Part shown: positions 17,419 through 25,881 of the stretch, piece after piece
Numbering within the stretch: the stretch's first letter is position 1
Layout of the letters: each line of letters opens with the position of its first letter
Source: Aridibaculum aurantiacum
GTDB lineage: Bacteria > Bacteroidota > Bacteroidia > Chitinophagales > Chitinophagaceae
DNA: 64,000 bases
NCBI RefSeq assembly: GCF_017355875.1
Contig: NZ_JAFEWC010000003.1
Location: 377,001 to 441,000 of the forward strand
Reading direction: 5' to 3'
The notes under the pieces: generated by a model
The model's database searches: none
What the model was told of the DNA's origin: nothing
What the model saw: only the letters and a program-made list of their open reading frames with translations
Position numbers and translations under genes: made by a program

Positions 17419-17445
17419 GGTAAAAAACATTTACCTATACCTTTG
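17416..17445 (+). promoter_or_regulatory. Bacteroidota-type promoter of the DUF3467 gene
   Basis: TTG at 17416-17418, a 19-bp spacer and TACCTTTG at 17438-17445, 18 bp before the ATG. The -33 box is embedded in the tail of the preceding terminator. Confidence 0.6.
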
Positions 17446-17463
17446 CCACTCAATTTTTAAGAC

Positions 17464-17778
17464 ATGTCTGATCAACAAGCACCGAATAGCCAACTGAATA
17501 TAGAAATCACAGAAGAAGTAGCAGAAGGTACATATGCCAATCTTGCTATTATTACCCATAGCCATGCAGAATTTGTAATGGACTTCGTGAACGTAATGCC
17601 TGGTACTCCAAAGAGCAAAGTAAAAAGCCGCATCATTTTTACACCTATGCACGCCAAGCGTTTTTTAAAAGCTTTAGAAGATAATGTAAATCGTTACGAA
17701 GCCGCCAATGGTCCAATCAAAGACCTGGAGCAGGTAGAGATACCGCTGAATTTTGGAGGACCGACGGCGCAGGCGTAG
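17464..17778 (+). CDS. DUF3467 domain protein
   Basis: A 104-residue soluble protein of the DUF3467 family, function unknown. The family pattern is visible: YANLAIITHSHAEFVMDFVNVMPGTPKSKV, then RIIFTPMHAKRFLKALEDNVNRYE. It is a single-gene unit between a terminator/promoter and the repeat-flanked four-helix-bundle unit. Confidence 0.88.
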   Translation: MSDQQAPNSQLNIEITEEVAEGTYANLAIITHSHAEFVMDFVNVMPGTPKSKVKSRIIFTPMHAKRFLKALEDNVNRYEAANGPIKDLEQVEIPLNFGGPTAQA

Positions 17779-17787
17779 TTGGGTAGA

Positions 17788-17835
17788 TTTGATGCTAGAT
17801 TGAGGAAAGAGGATACTGGATAGTAGATACTAGAT
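17788..17835. repeat. Left low-complexity repeat flanking four-helix-bundle gene 2
   Basis: A run of GATGCTAGAT, GGATACTGGAT, AGTAGATACTAGATCGG begins just after the DUF3467 stop. GATGCTAGAT-like and GGATACTGGAT words recur in inverse orientation at 18336-18416, on the other side of the four-helix-bundle gene. Confidence 0.6.
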
Positions 17836-17876
17836 CGGAAACTGTTAGTTCAGCACGTAGGTTATGAATTGTGAGA

Positions 17877-18251
17877 TTATTTGATGCTTTGATGTTGGAG
17901 CTCTACAGCTTGAAGGAAGGAATTTAGTTTCTTTCCTAGCAGTTTTACGTTCTGTTCTATAGCTGTGTATTTGGCTTCGTCTGTCAAAGAATGCGTATCC
18001 CATAGATTTTCAAGATGGTCAAGAGTTTCATCATTTGATGAGATTGCATATACGAGGAACTTTATCCAGTCTTGTTTATACCTTCTTCGTCCGTAGCCTT
18101 CCACGATACAGGCCTTGGTAGTCTTGCTGGATCTTCTGATTTGCTGCGCTTCTTCAAATTGTTCAAACTTGGGAAGCTGCAAAGACATTGCATGCACCTC
18201 GATCACAACCTCCCTCGCCAGCCGCCAAACTTCAAGATCTTTGTAGTTCAT
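17877..18251 (-). CDS. Four-helix-bundle protein (23S rRNA IVS / TIGR02436-like)
   Basis: A 124-residue all-helical protein of the S23/IVP four-helix-bundle family. It starts MNYKDLEVWRLAREVVIEVH and contains the conserved QQIRRSSKTTKACIVEGYGRR turn region and the FLVYAISSNDETLDHLENL third helix. Function in the family is unknown; many Bacteroidota carry several copies outside rRNA genes. Unlike the copy at 1.3-1.7 kb it has an intact ATG. It is bracketed by inverted low-complexity repeats that reach the stop codons of both neighbours. Confidence 0.88.
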   Translation of the reverse strand: MNYKDLEVWRLAREVVIEVHAMSLQLPKFEQFEEAQQIRRSSKTTKACIVEGYGRRRYKQDWIKFLVYAISSNDETLDHLENLWDTHSLTDEAKYTAIEQNVKLLGKKLNSFLQAVELQHQSIK

Positions 18252-18335
18252 CTTATAATAGGTTTAAGTTCATCAAACTTCAATAGTTAGCACCTATAGA
18301 AGTAACTGGTGACACTTTATCAGCAACACTAACTA

Positions 18336-18416
18336 TCATCAATCCAGCATCCGCCATCGGACCATCTAGCATTAACTCATCCAGCATCCAGTATCCATCA
18401 TCCACCATCCAGCACC
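18336..18416. repeat. Right low-complexity repeat flanking four-helix-bundle gene 2
   Basis: A run of CATCCAGCATCC, CCATCTAGCATT, CATCCAGTATCC, CATCATCCACC units extending to the radC stop codon. In reverse complement it contains GGATACTGGAT and AATGCTAGAT, matching the left repeat. Confidence 0.65.
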
Positions 18417-19103
18417 CTAAAGAATCCCCTCATCCGCAAAGCTGTAAAATCCTTCTTCGCTTACGATGATGTGGTCGAGGACTTTGATGTCGAAGTAGGT
18501 GGCGGCGGTTTTTATTTTGTAAGTAAGTTCTTCGTCTTGCCGGCTGGGGCGCAGGCTGCCGCTGGGATGATTGTGGCAAAGAATAATGGAGGTGGCATTG
18601 TGCTCCAAAGCCTTTTTTAGAATGATACGCGGATCAGCAATAGTGCCGCTGATGCCACCTTCGCTGATGGTTTCGTAGTGATTGATCTTGCTGGCTTTGT
18701 TCAGGTACAGAACCGTGAAGACCTCGTGCTTTTTGTATTCGATATGTGCCTTTAGAAAGTTTGCAACATCGCGGCTGGAGGTTACGCAATCTTTTTTATT
18801 TTCTTCCATAGCCCGCCTGATGCCTAATTGAAGTGCAGCAGCCACACTTACTGCTTTGGCAGGTCCCAGACCTTTTATCTTCATATTTACCATGTCTTTT
18901 ACCGAAAGCGAACCCAATCGCTGGAGATTATTACCGGCAGCTTGCAGTAACTCTTTCGCCAGGTCCACTGCGCTTTTTTGTACCGTACCGTTTTGAAGTA
19001 GAATAGCTATCAATTCTGAATTGGTGAGTGCATCTGCTCCTTTGGCTAACAGTTTTTCTCTTGGCCGGTCATCCTCGGCCCATTGCTTAATGGTTGAAGA
19101 CAT
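18417..19103 (-). CDS. radC: RadC/JAB-domain protein
   Basis: A 228-residue RadC-family protein with an N-terminal helix-hairpin-helix region (MVNMKIKGLGPAKAVSVAAALQLG) and a C-terminal JAB/MPN metalloprotease-like domain with the metal motif HNHPSGSLRPSRQDEELT. The cellular role of RadC is unsettled; it was once tied to DNA repair. The gene ends at the repeat next to the four-helix-bundle gene and is divergent from prs. Confidence 0.94.
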   Translation of the reverse strand: MSSTIKQWAEDDRPREKLLAKGADALTNSELIAILLQNGTVQKSAVDLAKELLQAAGNNLQRLGSLSVKDMVNMKIKGLGPAKAVSVAAALQLGIRRAMEENKKDCVTSSRDVANFLKAHIEYKKHEVFTVLYLNKASKINHYETISEGGISGTIADPRIILKKALEHNATSIILCHNHPSGSLRPSRQDEELTYKIKTAATYFDIKVLDHIIVSEEGFYSFADEGIL

Positions 19104-19264
19104 TTTTTCTTTTAAGATAGAAATTTGAACTTATTAATCAATGCTTTTATACCTGCGTCTATATACCTTCCAATCATATTTCTATCTCCAAACATTGGCT
19201 CATCTTCAAGAAACCTTCCCCGAAACAACAAAGGGTTTCCTATCTTCGCGGCACATTTCCAGTT

Positions 19265-20230
19265 ATGAATCCTTCTATAAAAATCTTCTCTGGTACAGGT
19301 TCACAATCGGTTTCTACTAAAATTGCGCAACGCTTCGGGGCTCCTCTTGGAAAAATCAACATCCAGAAATTCAGCGATGGTGAGTTTCAACCGGTGTTCA
19401 TGGAAAGCATCCGTGGCGATTATGTTTTTTTGATTCAAAGCACCTGTGCACCTACCGATAACCTGATGGAGTTGTTGCTGATGATAGATGCAGCTCGCAG
19501 GGCTAGTGCTTACAAGATCATCGTGGTAATGCCGTATTACGGCTATGCGCGGCAGGACAGGAAAGACAGGCCACGTGTGGCGATAGGTTCCAAACTGATA
19601 GCTAACCTGTTGGTTGCCGCCGGTGCCGACAGGGTGATAACCATGGACCTGCATGCACCACAGATACAGGGCTTCTTCGACATACCTGTAGACCATCTTG
19701 ACTCTTCAGCCATTTTTATACCTTATATAGAAAAACTTAAGCTTCAAAACCTTACTTTTGCCGCCCCTGACGTGGGTAGTACCAATCGTGTAAGGGAAAT
19801 TGCCAGCTATTTCAATTGTGAAATGGTGATTTGCGACAAGCATCGCAAACGCGCCAACGAGATAGCCAGCATGGTGGTAATTGGTGATGTGACAGGCAAG
19901 GATATTATTCTTATAGACGATATATGTGATACCGGCGGAACCCTTGCAAAAGCAGCTAGTCTGTTGAAAGACAAGGGCGCAAAGAGTGTAAGAGCACTTT
20001 GTACACACCCGGTTTTAAGTGGTAACGCTTACGAGAATATAGAGAATAGTGTACTGGAAGAACTCGTGGTTTGCGATACCATTCCAGTGAAAAGAGAAAC
20101 GAAGAAGATCAAAGTTCTTTCTGTTGCTGACCTTTTTGCTATAGCAATCAGGAATGCATACGAAAACCGGAGTATTACCAGTCTTTTCATCCACAGCCAG
20201 CTGAAAGCGCGCCGCGGAGAAAAGATTTAA
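19265..20230 (+). CDS. prs: Ribose-phosphate pyrophosphokinase
   Basis: Makes PRPP from ribose-5-phosphate and ATP for nucleotide, His and Trp synthesis. The 321 residues include the ATP-loop MPYYGYARQDRKDRPRVAI, the divalent-metal site VITMDLHAPQIQGFFDIPVD, and the PRPP-binding DIILIDDICDTGGTLAKAA. The carboxy end IRNAYENRSITSLF is typical. It is followed 28 bp later by rplY, a common pairing (prs-ctc). Confidence 0.97.
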   Translation: MNPSIKIFSGTGSQSVSTKIAQRFGAPLGKINIQKFSDGEFQPVFMESIRGDYVFLIQSTCAPTDNLMELLLMIDAARRASAYKIIVVMPYYGYARQDRKDRPRVAIGSKLIANLLVAAGADRVITMDLHAPQIQGFFDIPVDHLDSSAIFIPYIEKLKLQNLTFAAPDVGSTNRVREIASYFNCEMVICDKHRKRANEIASMVVIGDVTGKDIILIDDICDTGGTLAKAASLLKDKGAKSVRALCTHPVLSGNAYENIENSVLEELVVCDTIPVKRETKKIKVLSVADLFAIAIRNAYENRSITSLFIHSQLKARRGEKI

Positions 20231-20258
20231 CAATGTCATTTTTTTTAAACACACAATA

Positions 20259-20840
20259 ATGAAGACAATTACAATCGAAGGACAACTGAGGACCGGCAAG
20301 GGCAAAAAAGACACCCGCCAACTCCGCTCTCAGGAACTTGTGCCTGGTGTAATTTACGGGGGTGCCCAGGAAGTGAGCTTTGCAGCTCCTGCCAAAGCTT
20401 TCAAGCCGATCGTATACACCAGCGAATTCATGAAAGCTGAAGTAAATGTTGATGGAACTTCTTATACCTGCATTTTGAAAGACCTGCAGTTTGATAAGGT
20501 TACAGATCAACTTTTGCACATAGATTTTCTTGAACTGGTAGAAGATAAGAAAGTGATCGCTACATTGCCTCTTCACCTTACAGGTACACCTACAGGTGTT
20601 AAAGCTGGTGGTAGATTGGTAGTAAAAATGAAGCAGCTGAAAGTAAAAGCTTTACCTAAAGACCTTACTGAAGCTATCACACTTGATATCTCTAACCTGG
20701 AATTGAACGGTAACGTTCGTGTAGAAGACGTGAATGCTGGTAACATGGAAATCCTGAACAGCCCACGTATTCCTATTGCTTCTGTAGTAATGACTCGTCA
20801 GCTGAAGCAAGAAGAAGCCAGCGAAGGAAAGAAGAAATAA
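20259..20840 (+). CDS. rplY: 50S ribosomal protein L25 (general stress protein Ctc type)
   Basis: 5S rRNA-binding ribosomal protein of the long Ctc form, 193 residues: an L25 N-terminal beta-barrel at 1-95 (LRTGKGKKDTRQLRSQELVPGVIYGG) and the TL5 C-terminal domain (LPLHLTGTPTGVKAGGRLVV, LTLDISNLELNGNVRV-like). A Lys-rich tail ends the protein. It sits between prs and pth, the classic neighbourhood for this gene, and is closed by a terminator. Confidence 0.96.
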   Translation: MKTITIEGQLRTGKGKKDTRQLRSQELVPGVIYGGAQEVSFAAPAKAFKPIVYTSEFMKAEVNVDGTSYTCILKDLQFDKVTDQLLHIDFLELVEDKKVIATLPLHLTGTPTGVKAGGRLVVKMKQLKVKALPKDLTEAITLDISNLELNGNVRVEDVNAGNMEILNSPRIPIASVVMTRQLKQEEASEGKKK

Positions 20841-20861
20841 TTCTTTTATACCTTATACAGG

Positions 20862-20887
20862 AACCCGGCCAGTGCCGGGTTTTTTTG
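20862..20887 (+). terminator. Rho-independent terminator of prs-rplY
   Basis: AACCCGGC, loop CAGT, GCCGGGTT followed by TTTTT. Confidence 0.9.
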
Positions 20888-20972
20888 TTTTATATGCTGT
20901 TTAGGTCGTAAATTTTCAGCTAGTCTTTTGATTTTGTTGAACTTGCGAATGCCACAGTTTTTGCTAATCAAC

Positions 20973-20980
20973 TATTTTTG
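20973..20980 (+). promoter_or_regulatory. TAnnTTTG -7 element of pth
   Basis: TATTTTTG 7 bp before the pth ATG at 20988; no convincing -33 TTG at 19-20 bp. Its position supports the ATG at 20988 and a near-leaderless mRNA. Confidence 0.45.
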
Positions 20981-20987
20981 TCGACCT

Positions 20988-21569
20988 ATGAATAAATTCC
21001 TGATTGTTGGCCTTGGAAATATTGGTAGCGAATACGCGCATACACGCCACAACATAGGCTTCGATGTGCTGGATGCATTTGTTCAGAAACATGGAGGCAG
21101 CTTTGCCAACAGTCGCCATGCCCATGTAGCAGAAGTACGCTGGAAGGGCAAGATCTTTATTTGCATTAAGCCTACCACCTATATGAACCTGAGTGGCCGG
21201 GCATTCAAATATCATTTTGATAAAGAAAAGCTAGACCTTGAGCAAACGCTTACGGTAGTGGATGACCTTGCGCTACCTATTACTAAACTAAGGCTTCGTG
21301 GAAGTGGCAGCGATGCAGGTCACAATGGATTAAAGGATATACAGGCTACTGTAGGTACAGATAAATATCCCAAGTTGCGGTTTGGAATAGGCAGCAATTA
21401 CAAGAAAGGAGCACAGGTAGATTTTGTATTGGGTAGATGGTCCGACGATGAGCTGCCTGTCATTAACAAGAAAATTGACAAGAGTATAGAAGCCATCGAA
21501 AGTTTTGCAGCAGTTGGAATAGCACGTACAATGAACCTTATAAATACCTGGGAGGCCACAATAAATTGA
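20988..21569 (+). CDS. pth: Peptidyl-tRNA hydrolase
   Basis: Releases peptides from peptidyl-tRNA in the cytosol. The 193 residues begin MNKFLIVGLGNIGSEYAHTR with the catalytic His in the TRHNIGFDVLD motif; the substrate motifs PTTYMNLSGRA and VVDDLALPITKLRLRGSGSDAGHNGLKD are complete. An in-frame upstream start at 20928 would add 20 residues not found in the family and would precede the -7 box. Confidence 0.97.
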   Translation: MNKFLIVGLGNIGSEYAHTRHNIGFDVLDAFVQKHGGSFANSRHAHVAEVRWKGKIFICIKPTTYMNLSGRAFKYHFDKEKLDLEQTLTVVDDLALPITKLRLRGSGSDAGHNGLKDIQATVGTDKYPKLRFGIGSNYKKGAQVDFVLGRWSDDELPVINKKIDKSIEAIESFAAVGIARTMNLINTWEATIN

Positions 21570-21666
21570 GATTCCTGCGTTATATATCAACATTAAAATA
21601 TCATCAACATAATCGCTCAACCCCCTCCCATGATTATCTGGTGTATTGTTTTAAAATTTCAAGACT

Positions 21667-22278
21667 ATGAAAATCTTCTGCGTTGGTAGAAACTATGTAG
21701 ATCATGCCAAGGAGTTAGGTAATGATGTACCCACAGAACCTGTAATATTTATGAAGCCGAAAAGTGCGTTGCTTCAATCACATACACCGTTCTATTATCC
21801 TGAGTTTAGCAATGAATTGCATTATGAAGCGGAGCTTGTGTTACGTATCTGCAAGAATGGAAAATACATTCCGCAGCGACAGGCAAGCAAGTATTACAAT
21901 GCTATAACGGTTGGTATAGATTTCACCGCCCGTGATGTACAGCAAGAACTAAAAAAGAAAGGTCTTCCCTGGGAAAAAGCAAAAGCATGGGACAATTCAG
22001 CCGTTGTAGGACAATGGAAAGATGTAACTGCAGACATGCAAAAAAAGCCCATCAACTTTAGCATGAAGAGTAATGGTGAATATGTTCAGAAAGGTCTTTC
22101 CTCTGATATGCTCTTCCCGTTCGATGAGATCATATCACACATCTCAAATTACTTCTCATTAAATATTGGTGACCTTATTTTTACCGGTACACCTCCAGGT
22201 GTAGGCGAGTGTGTAGTAGGCGATATATTAGAAGGTTTTTTCGAGCAGGAAAAAGTGTTTGAGCTAGAGATAAAATAA
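21667..22278 (+). CDS. Fumarylacetoacetate hydrolase family protein
   Basis: A 203-residue enzyme of the FAH family (small form, like acylpyruvases and 2-hydroxyhepta-2,4-diene-1,7-dioate isomerases). The N-terminal KIFCVGRNYVDHAKELGN, the metal-binding HYEAELVLRI, the VGIDFTARDVQ region and the C-terminal LIFTGTPPGVGE are present. The exact substrate cannot be read from the sequence; oxaloacetate decarboxylase/acylpyruvase activity is common for this size class. Confidence 0.88.
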   Translation: MKIFCVGRNYVDHAKELGNDVPTEPVIFMKPKSALLQSHTPFYYPEFSNELHYEAELVLRICKNGKYIPQRQASKYYNAITVGIDFTARDVQQELKKKGLPWEKAKAWDNSAVVGQWKDVTADMQKKPINFSMKSNGEYVQKGLSSDMLFPFDEIISHISNYFSLNIGDLIFTGTPPGVGECVVGDILEGFFEQEKVFELEIK

Positions 22279-22299
22279 TTGCTTTTGATAAATAACATG

Positions 22300-22333
22300 A
22301 AGTATGATCATCATTGTGGTCATACTTTTTTTA
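22300..22333 (+). terminator. Rho-independent terminator of the FAH-family gene
   Basis: AAGTATGA (22300-22307), 12-nt loop, TCATACTT (22320-22327) followed by TTTTT. The remaining 178 bp up to the E1 gene contain nothing recognisable. Confidence 0.75.
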
Positions 22334-22511
22334 TATACCAGATTTTACTTGAAGCATTTCTTATATGGTTTAAAAATAAGCCCAAGCAATTATGTAAATA
22401 TGAAAAAGCTAGTGCTGCAGTAAAATGCAAGGCGATGTTGTACAACTTCATGCAGATACTTCTTTAACCGCTATTTTTACAGCGATTGCTTAAATACTGT
22501 ACTACTACTAC

Positions 22512-24578
22512 ATGCTAACTCCCGATATACTACTCCTTGCCTATAAAAGAATGGTCACTGCCAAAGCGATGGCAGACACTTACGAAGCCAACCGCTCCAT
22601 TTGCAAATATGTTCATTCTACATCTCGCGGGCACGAGGCAATACAAATAGCCACTGGTATGCAACTGCTGCCATGCGATTTTGTAAGCCCGTACTACCGC
22701 GACGACAGCATTATGTTGTCTGTAGGATTTACTCCTTATCAACTAATGCTTCAGTTGCTGGCAAAGGCCGATGATCTTTTCAGTGGTGGTCGTTCCTATT
22801 ATTGTCATCCATCCAGTAAGGCTGATGACAAGCCACGTATCATTCATCAAAGCAGTGCTACAGGAATGCAGGCTATACCTACTACGGGTATAGCACAAGG
22901 TATACAATACCTGGAGCAGACGCAGTCGCCGCTGCTGAAACGAGGTAGTGGTGGAGAAGCGCCAGTGGTTATATGCTCATTGGGTGATAATAGCGTGACC
23001 GAAGGGGAAGTAAGTGAAGCTTTTCAATTTGCTGTTTTGAAGCAACTGCCCATCATTTACCTGGTGCAGGACAATGATTGGGGTATAAGTGTAAGCGCTG
23101 CAGAGGCTCGTGCCATGGATGCCTATGAATATGCAGCTGGTTTTAAAGGAATGGGTCGCATCACCTGCGATGGCAATGATTTTCCTGCCAGCTACAAGGC
23201 GATGCACGAGGCTGTGCAATATGTACGTGCTGAGAGAAAGCCGGTACTGGTGCATGCTAAAGTGCCTTTATTAGGTCATCATACAAGTGGGGTGCGGCGT
23301 GAGTTTTACCGTAGCTCCGAAGATCTCCAAAAACATGCAGCAAACGATCCGCTGCCAAAACTTCGTGATAGGCTATTGCAGGAAGGAATTAAAGAAGAGC
23401 AGCTGCAGCAAATTGAAGCAGATGCCGCAGCGGAAGTTAAGCAGGCTTTTGAAGATGCATGTGCTGCTGCCGATCCTTCACCTTCTACCGTTTCAGATCA
23501 TGTTTTTGCTCCTACGCCAGTTACAGAAGAGAGTGGTGAACGTACACCTGCTAAAGGTGAAAAAGTGATAATGGTTGATGCTGCACTTCATGCTATAGAA
23601 GAATTAATGCAGCAACATGAAGAAGCCTTGTTATACGGCCAGGATGTAGGCAGGAGACTGGGTGGTGTGTTCAGGGAAGCTGCTACACTTGCTGAAAAAT
23701 TTGGTGATCATCGTGTATTCAATACTGCTATTCAAGAGGCTTATATCATTGGTAGCACCATTGGTTTATCAGCATTAGGATTAAAACCTTTTGTTGAAGT
23801 TCAGTTTGCTGACTATATCTATCCCGGCCTCAATCAACTGGTGACGGAGATATCAAAATCCAACTACCTGAGCAATGGCAAGTACCCAATAAGCATGGTG
23901 CTGCGTGTGCCAATAGGTGCTTATGGTGGTGGTGGTCCATATCATAGTGGCAGCGTAGAGAGCACCTTGCTTACCATCAAAGGCATTAAGGTGTGCTATC
24001 CTTCCAATGCTGCTGATATGAAAGGTTTGTTGAAGGCGGCTTATTACGATCCTAATCCGGTGGTAATGCTGGAGCATAAAGGGCTTTATTGGAGTAAAGT
24101 TCCAGGAACGGAAGACGCCAAAACCATAGAGCCTGCTGCCGATTATGTGCTGCCATTAGGTAAAGGAAATATTGTGCTGCACGCCAGTGAAGAGAAGGTG
24201 GCATCAGGTGAAACAGCTTGTGTTATTACTTACGGTATGGGTGTTTACTGGGCAAAAGCAGCCGCAGCTAAACTGCCAGGGCAGGTAGAGATAATAGACC
24301 TGCGCACCTTATCTCCACTGGATGAAGAGCTGGTAGAAGAAGCGGTAAAGCGACATGGCAAATGCTTGTTACTTACAGAAGAGCAATTGACAAATTCATT
24401 CATACAAGCGCTTGCACATCGTGTTACAAAAAACTGCTGGCAATACCTTGATGCACCCATCGAAACCATGGGCGCACTTGATCTTCCTGCTGTACCTATT
24501 AACCTTGTGCTCGAAGCAGCTATGCTGCCTACTGCTGATAAAGTTTATGAAAAGCTGGTGGAACTATTGAAGGCCTGA
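22512..24578 (+). CDS. Fused alpha/beta E1 component of a 2-oxoacid dehydrogenase complex
   Basis: A thiamine-diphosphate enzyme that decarboxylates a 2-oxoacid (branched-chain or pyruvate) and passes the acyl group to the E2 lipoyl domain. The 688 residues fuse the alpha subunit (1 to about 325; ThDP motif at about 158, GDNSVTEGEVSEAFQFAV, ending in NDWGIS) to the beta subunit (about 350-688; LLYGQDVGRRLGGVF, FVEVQFADYIYPGLNQL, MVLRVPIGAYGGGGPYHSGS). Such fusions are usual in Bacteroidota and most often annotated as branched-chain. No E2 or E3 gene is adjacent. Confidence 0.92.
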   Translation: MLTPDILLLAYKRMVTAKAMADTYEANRSICKYVHSTSRGHEAIQIATGMQLLPCDFVSPYYRDDSIMLSVGFTPYQLMLQLLAKADDLFSGGRSYYCHPSSKADDKPRIIHQSSATGMQAIPTTGIAQGIQYLEQTQSPLLKRGSGGEAPVVICSLGDNSVTEGEVSEAFQFAVLKQLPIIYLVQDNDWGISVSAAEARAMDAYEYAAGFKGMGRITCDGNDFPASYKAMHEAVQYVRAERKPVLVHAKVPLLGHHTSGVRREFYRSSEDLQKHAANDPLPKLRDRLLQEGIKEEQLQQIEADAAAEVKQAFEDACAAADPSPSTVSDHVFAPTPVTEESGERTPAKGEKVIMVDAALHAIEELMQQHEEALLYGQDVGRRLGGVFREAATLAEKFGDHRVFNTAIQEAYIIGSTIGLSALGLKPFVEVQFADYIYPGLNQLVTEISKSNYLSNGKYPISMVLRVPIGAYGGGGPYHSGSVESTLLTIKGIKVCYPSNAADMKGLLKAAYYDPNPVVMLEHKGLYWSKVPGTEDAKTIEPAADYVLPLGKGNIVLHASEEKVASGETACVITYGMGVYWAKAAAAKLPGQVEIIDLRTLSPLDEELVEEAVKRHGKCLLLTEEQLTNSFIQALAHRVTKNCWQYLDAPIETMGALDLPAVPINLVLEAAMLPTADKVYEKLVELLKA

Positions 24579-24605
24579 AAAACAAAGAGCCGATCGGTAT
24601 CGTAA

Positions 24606-25066
24606 CTATGTTATCTATGACATTATGTCCCTATGTGTTGAATAAGGATTGTTAACACATAGAGACATAGGTACAGTAGAGCACATAGAATAGTATTAAT
24701 AATCTTTTGAGGCAGTTAACGTTGATCATCTCCTATGTTATCTATTATCCTTGATCCTATGTGTTGAATGAGGATCTATAACACATAGAGACATAGGTAC
24801 AGTAGGGCACATAGATACTTATAAACTTTTGAGGCATTTAACGTTCATCATCATTCCTATGTTATCTATCATCCTATGAACCTATGTGTTGAAAAAGGAG
24901 TTGTAACACATAGTGTCATAGGTACAGTAGGGCAAATAGAATACTTATAAACTTTTAAGGCATTTAACGTTCATCATCCTTCCTATTTTATCCATCATTA
25001 TATGATCCTATGTGTTGAATGAGGATTTATAACACATAGAATCATAGGTACAGTAGGGCACATAGT
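24606..25066. repeat. Tandem array of about 3.7 copies of a 126-bp hairpin-containing unit
   Basis: Copies begin (CTATGTTATCT or close) at 24606, 24733, 24857 and 24983; the last is shortened. Every copy contains CTATGTGTT...AACACATAG (9-bp perfect stem, 14-nt loop) at 24631-24662, 24757-24788, 24882-24913 and 25008-25039, followed by CATAGGTACAGTAGGG-like sequence and CTTTTGAGGCATTTAACGTT. An outer stem is kept with different bases in copies 1, 3 and 4. No reading frame spans the array, which lies between the convergent E1 and YqgE genes. Confidence 0.9.
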
Positions 25067-25089
25067 TATTTACTGTTCCTTATTTGCTG

Positions 25090-25551
25090 CTACGTAAATA
25101 AATCGAACACAAAGCCTTCATCTTCCACCACTGTCCAGCTGCCTTCATCTATCTCAGCTTGTAGCTCGCCGGTATCCCAACCACAATAGCCAATAAAGAT
25201 CTTGATGTCTTTTGTGCTGATACTTCTGCTGCTGATTCCTTCAATGACTTGTTTGAAGCTACCACCTATGAAGAGACCATTTGCTACCGGTTCTCCGCCT
25301 TCCACAAGGTCTGGCCGTTGGTGAATAAAAAACACGTGTTCCTGGTCTACAGGTCCACCACTATACAATGGAAAAGGTGGCAGATGTTGATATTCCTCCA
25401 GCTCATTCAGGTTTCTTGAAAATGGCTTGTTTAGCATAAAACCTACGGCACCATCATCATTGAGTTCAGTAACTAATATAATAGCATCTTCAAATACTGT
25501 TGCTTCAAGTGCTTGCGTGCTTTTAATGATCGTTCCTGCCTTTAGTTTCAT
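25090..25551 (-). CDS. YqgE/AlgH family protein
   Basis: A 153-residue protein of the UPF0301 (YqgE/AlgH) family, function not established. Family features are seen: LKAGTIIKSTQALEATVFEDAIILV, GAVGFMLNKPFSRNLNEL, YSGGPVDQEHVFFIH and FIGYCGWDTGELQAEIDEGSW. The ATG at 25551 (MKLKAGTI) is preferred to an in-frame ATG at 25575 because it matches the family N-terminus. The gene is at the edge of the tandem repeat. Confidence 0.9.
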   Translation of the reverse strand: MKLKAGTIIKSTQALEATVFEDAIILVTELNDDGAVGFMLNKPFSRNLNELEEYQHLPPFPLYSGGPVDQEHVFFIHQRPDLVEGGEPVANGLFIGGSFKQVIEGISSRSISTKDIKIFIGYCGWDTGELQAEIDEGSWTVVEDEGFVFDLFT

Positions 25552-25638
25552 ATTGGCAATATAAGGGGAAATCAAAGGTGACAGTGACTTAGATGAAGGT
25601 AGAAATTTTCACTACTTTCAATACTCAAAAACCAGGAC

Positions 25639-25881
25639 ATGGAACAAAATAATTTTGTACAAAATCCTACTAAAAAACAGGCTATAGTTGTGTTTTCTGT
25701 TTGGTTGTTTGGTATTACCTGTAGCATGTTGGCTCAAACAAACCTGTTCACAAAAAATCCCTTCAAGGGTCCGGTTTTCAACCTTAATTTTTTGAACATC
25801 ATTTCTACTATGGTGATGAATGTTGTTGTAGTGAATTATATAAGAAACCGTAGAAGAGCCAAAAATAAAGCGCAGCTATGA
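25639..25881 (+). CDS. Small membrane protein
   Basis: An 80-residue protein with two predicted membrane segments (about 17-34, IVVFSVWLFGITCSMLA, and 48-66, FLNIISTMVMNVVVVNYI) and a basic C-terminal tail (RNRRRAKNK). Family not recognised. It overlaps the following lipoprotein gene by 4 bp, so they are co-translated. Confidence 0.65.
   Translation: MEQNNFVQNPTKKQAIVVFSVWLFGITCSMLAQTNLFTKNPFKGPVFNLNFLNIISTMVMNVVVVNYIRNRRRAKNKAQL

Noticed and set aside
22279-22467. 62-codon frame after the FAH-family gene
   Set aside because: It reads through a clear terminator hairpin, starts with TTG and has no protein-like pattern.
24606-25066. CRISPR array
   Set aside because: Units are about 126 bp, nearly identical over most of their length and lack unique spacers; no cas genes nearby.
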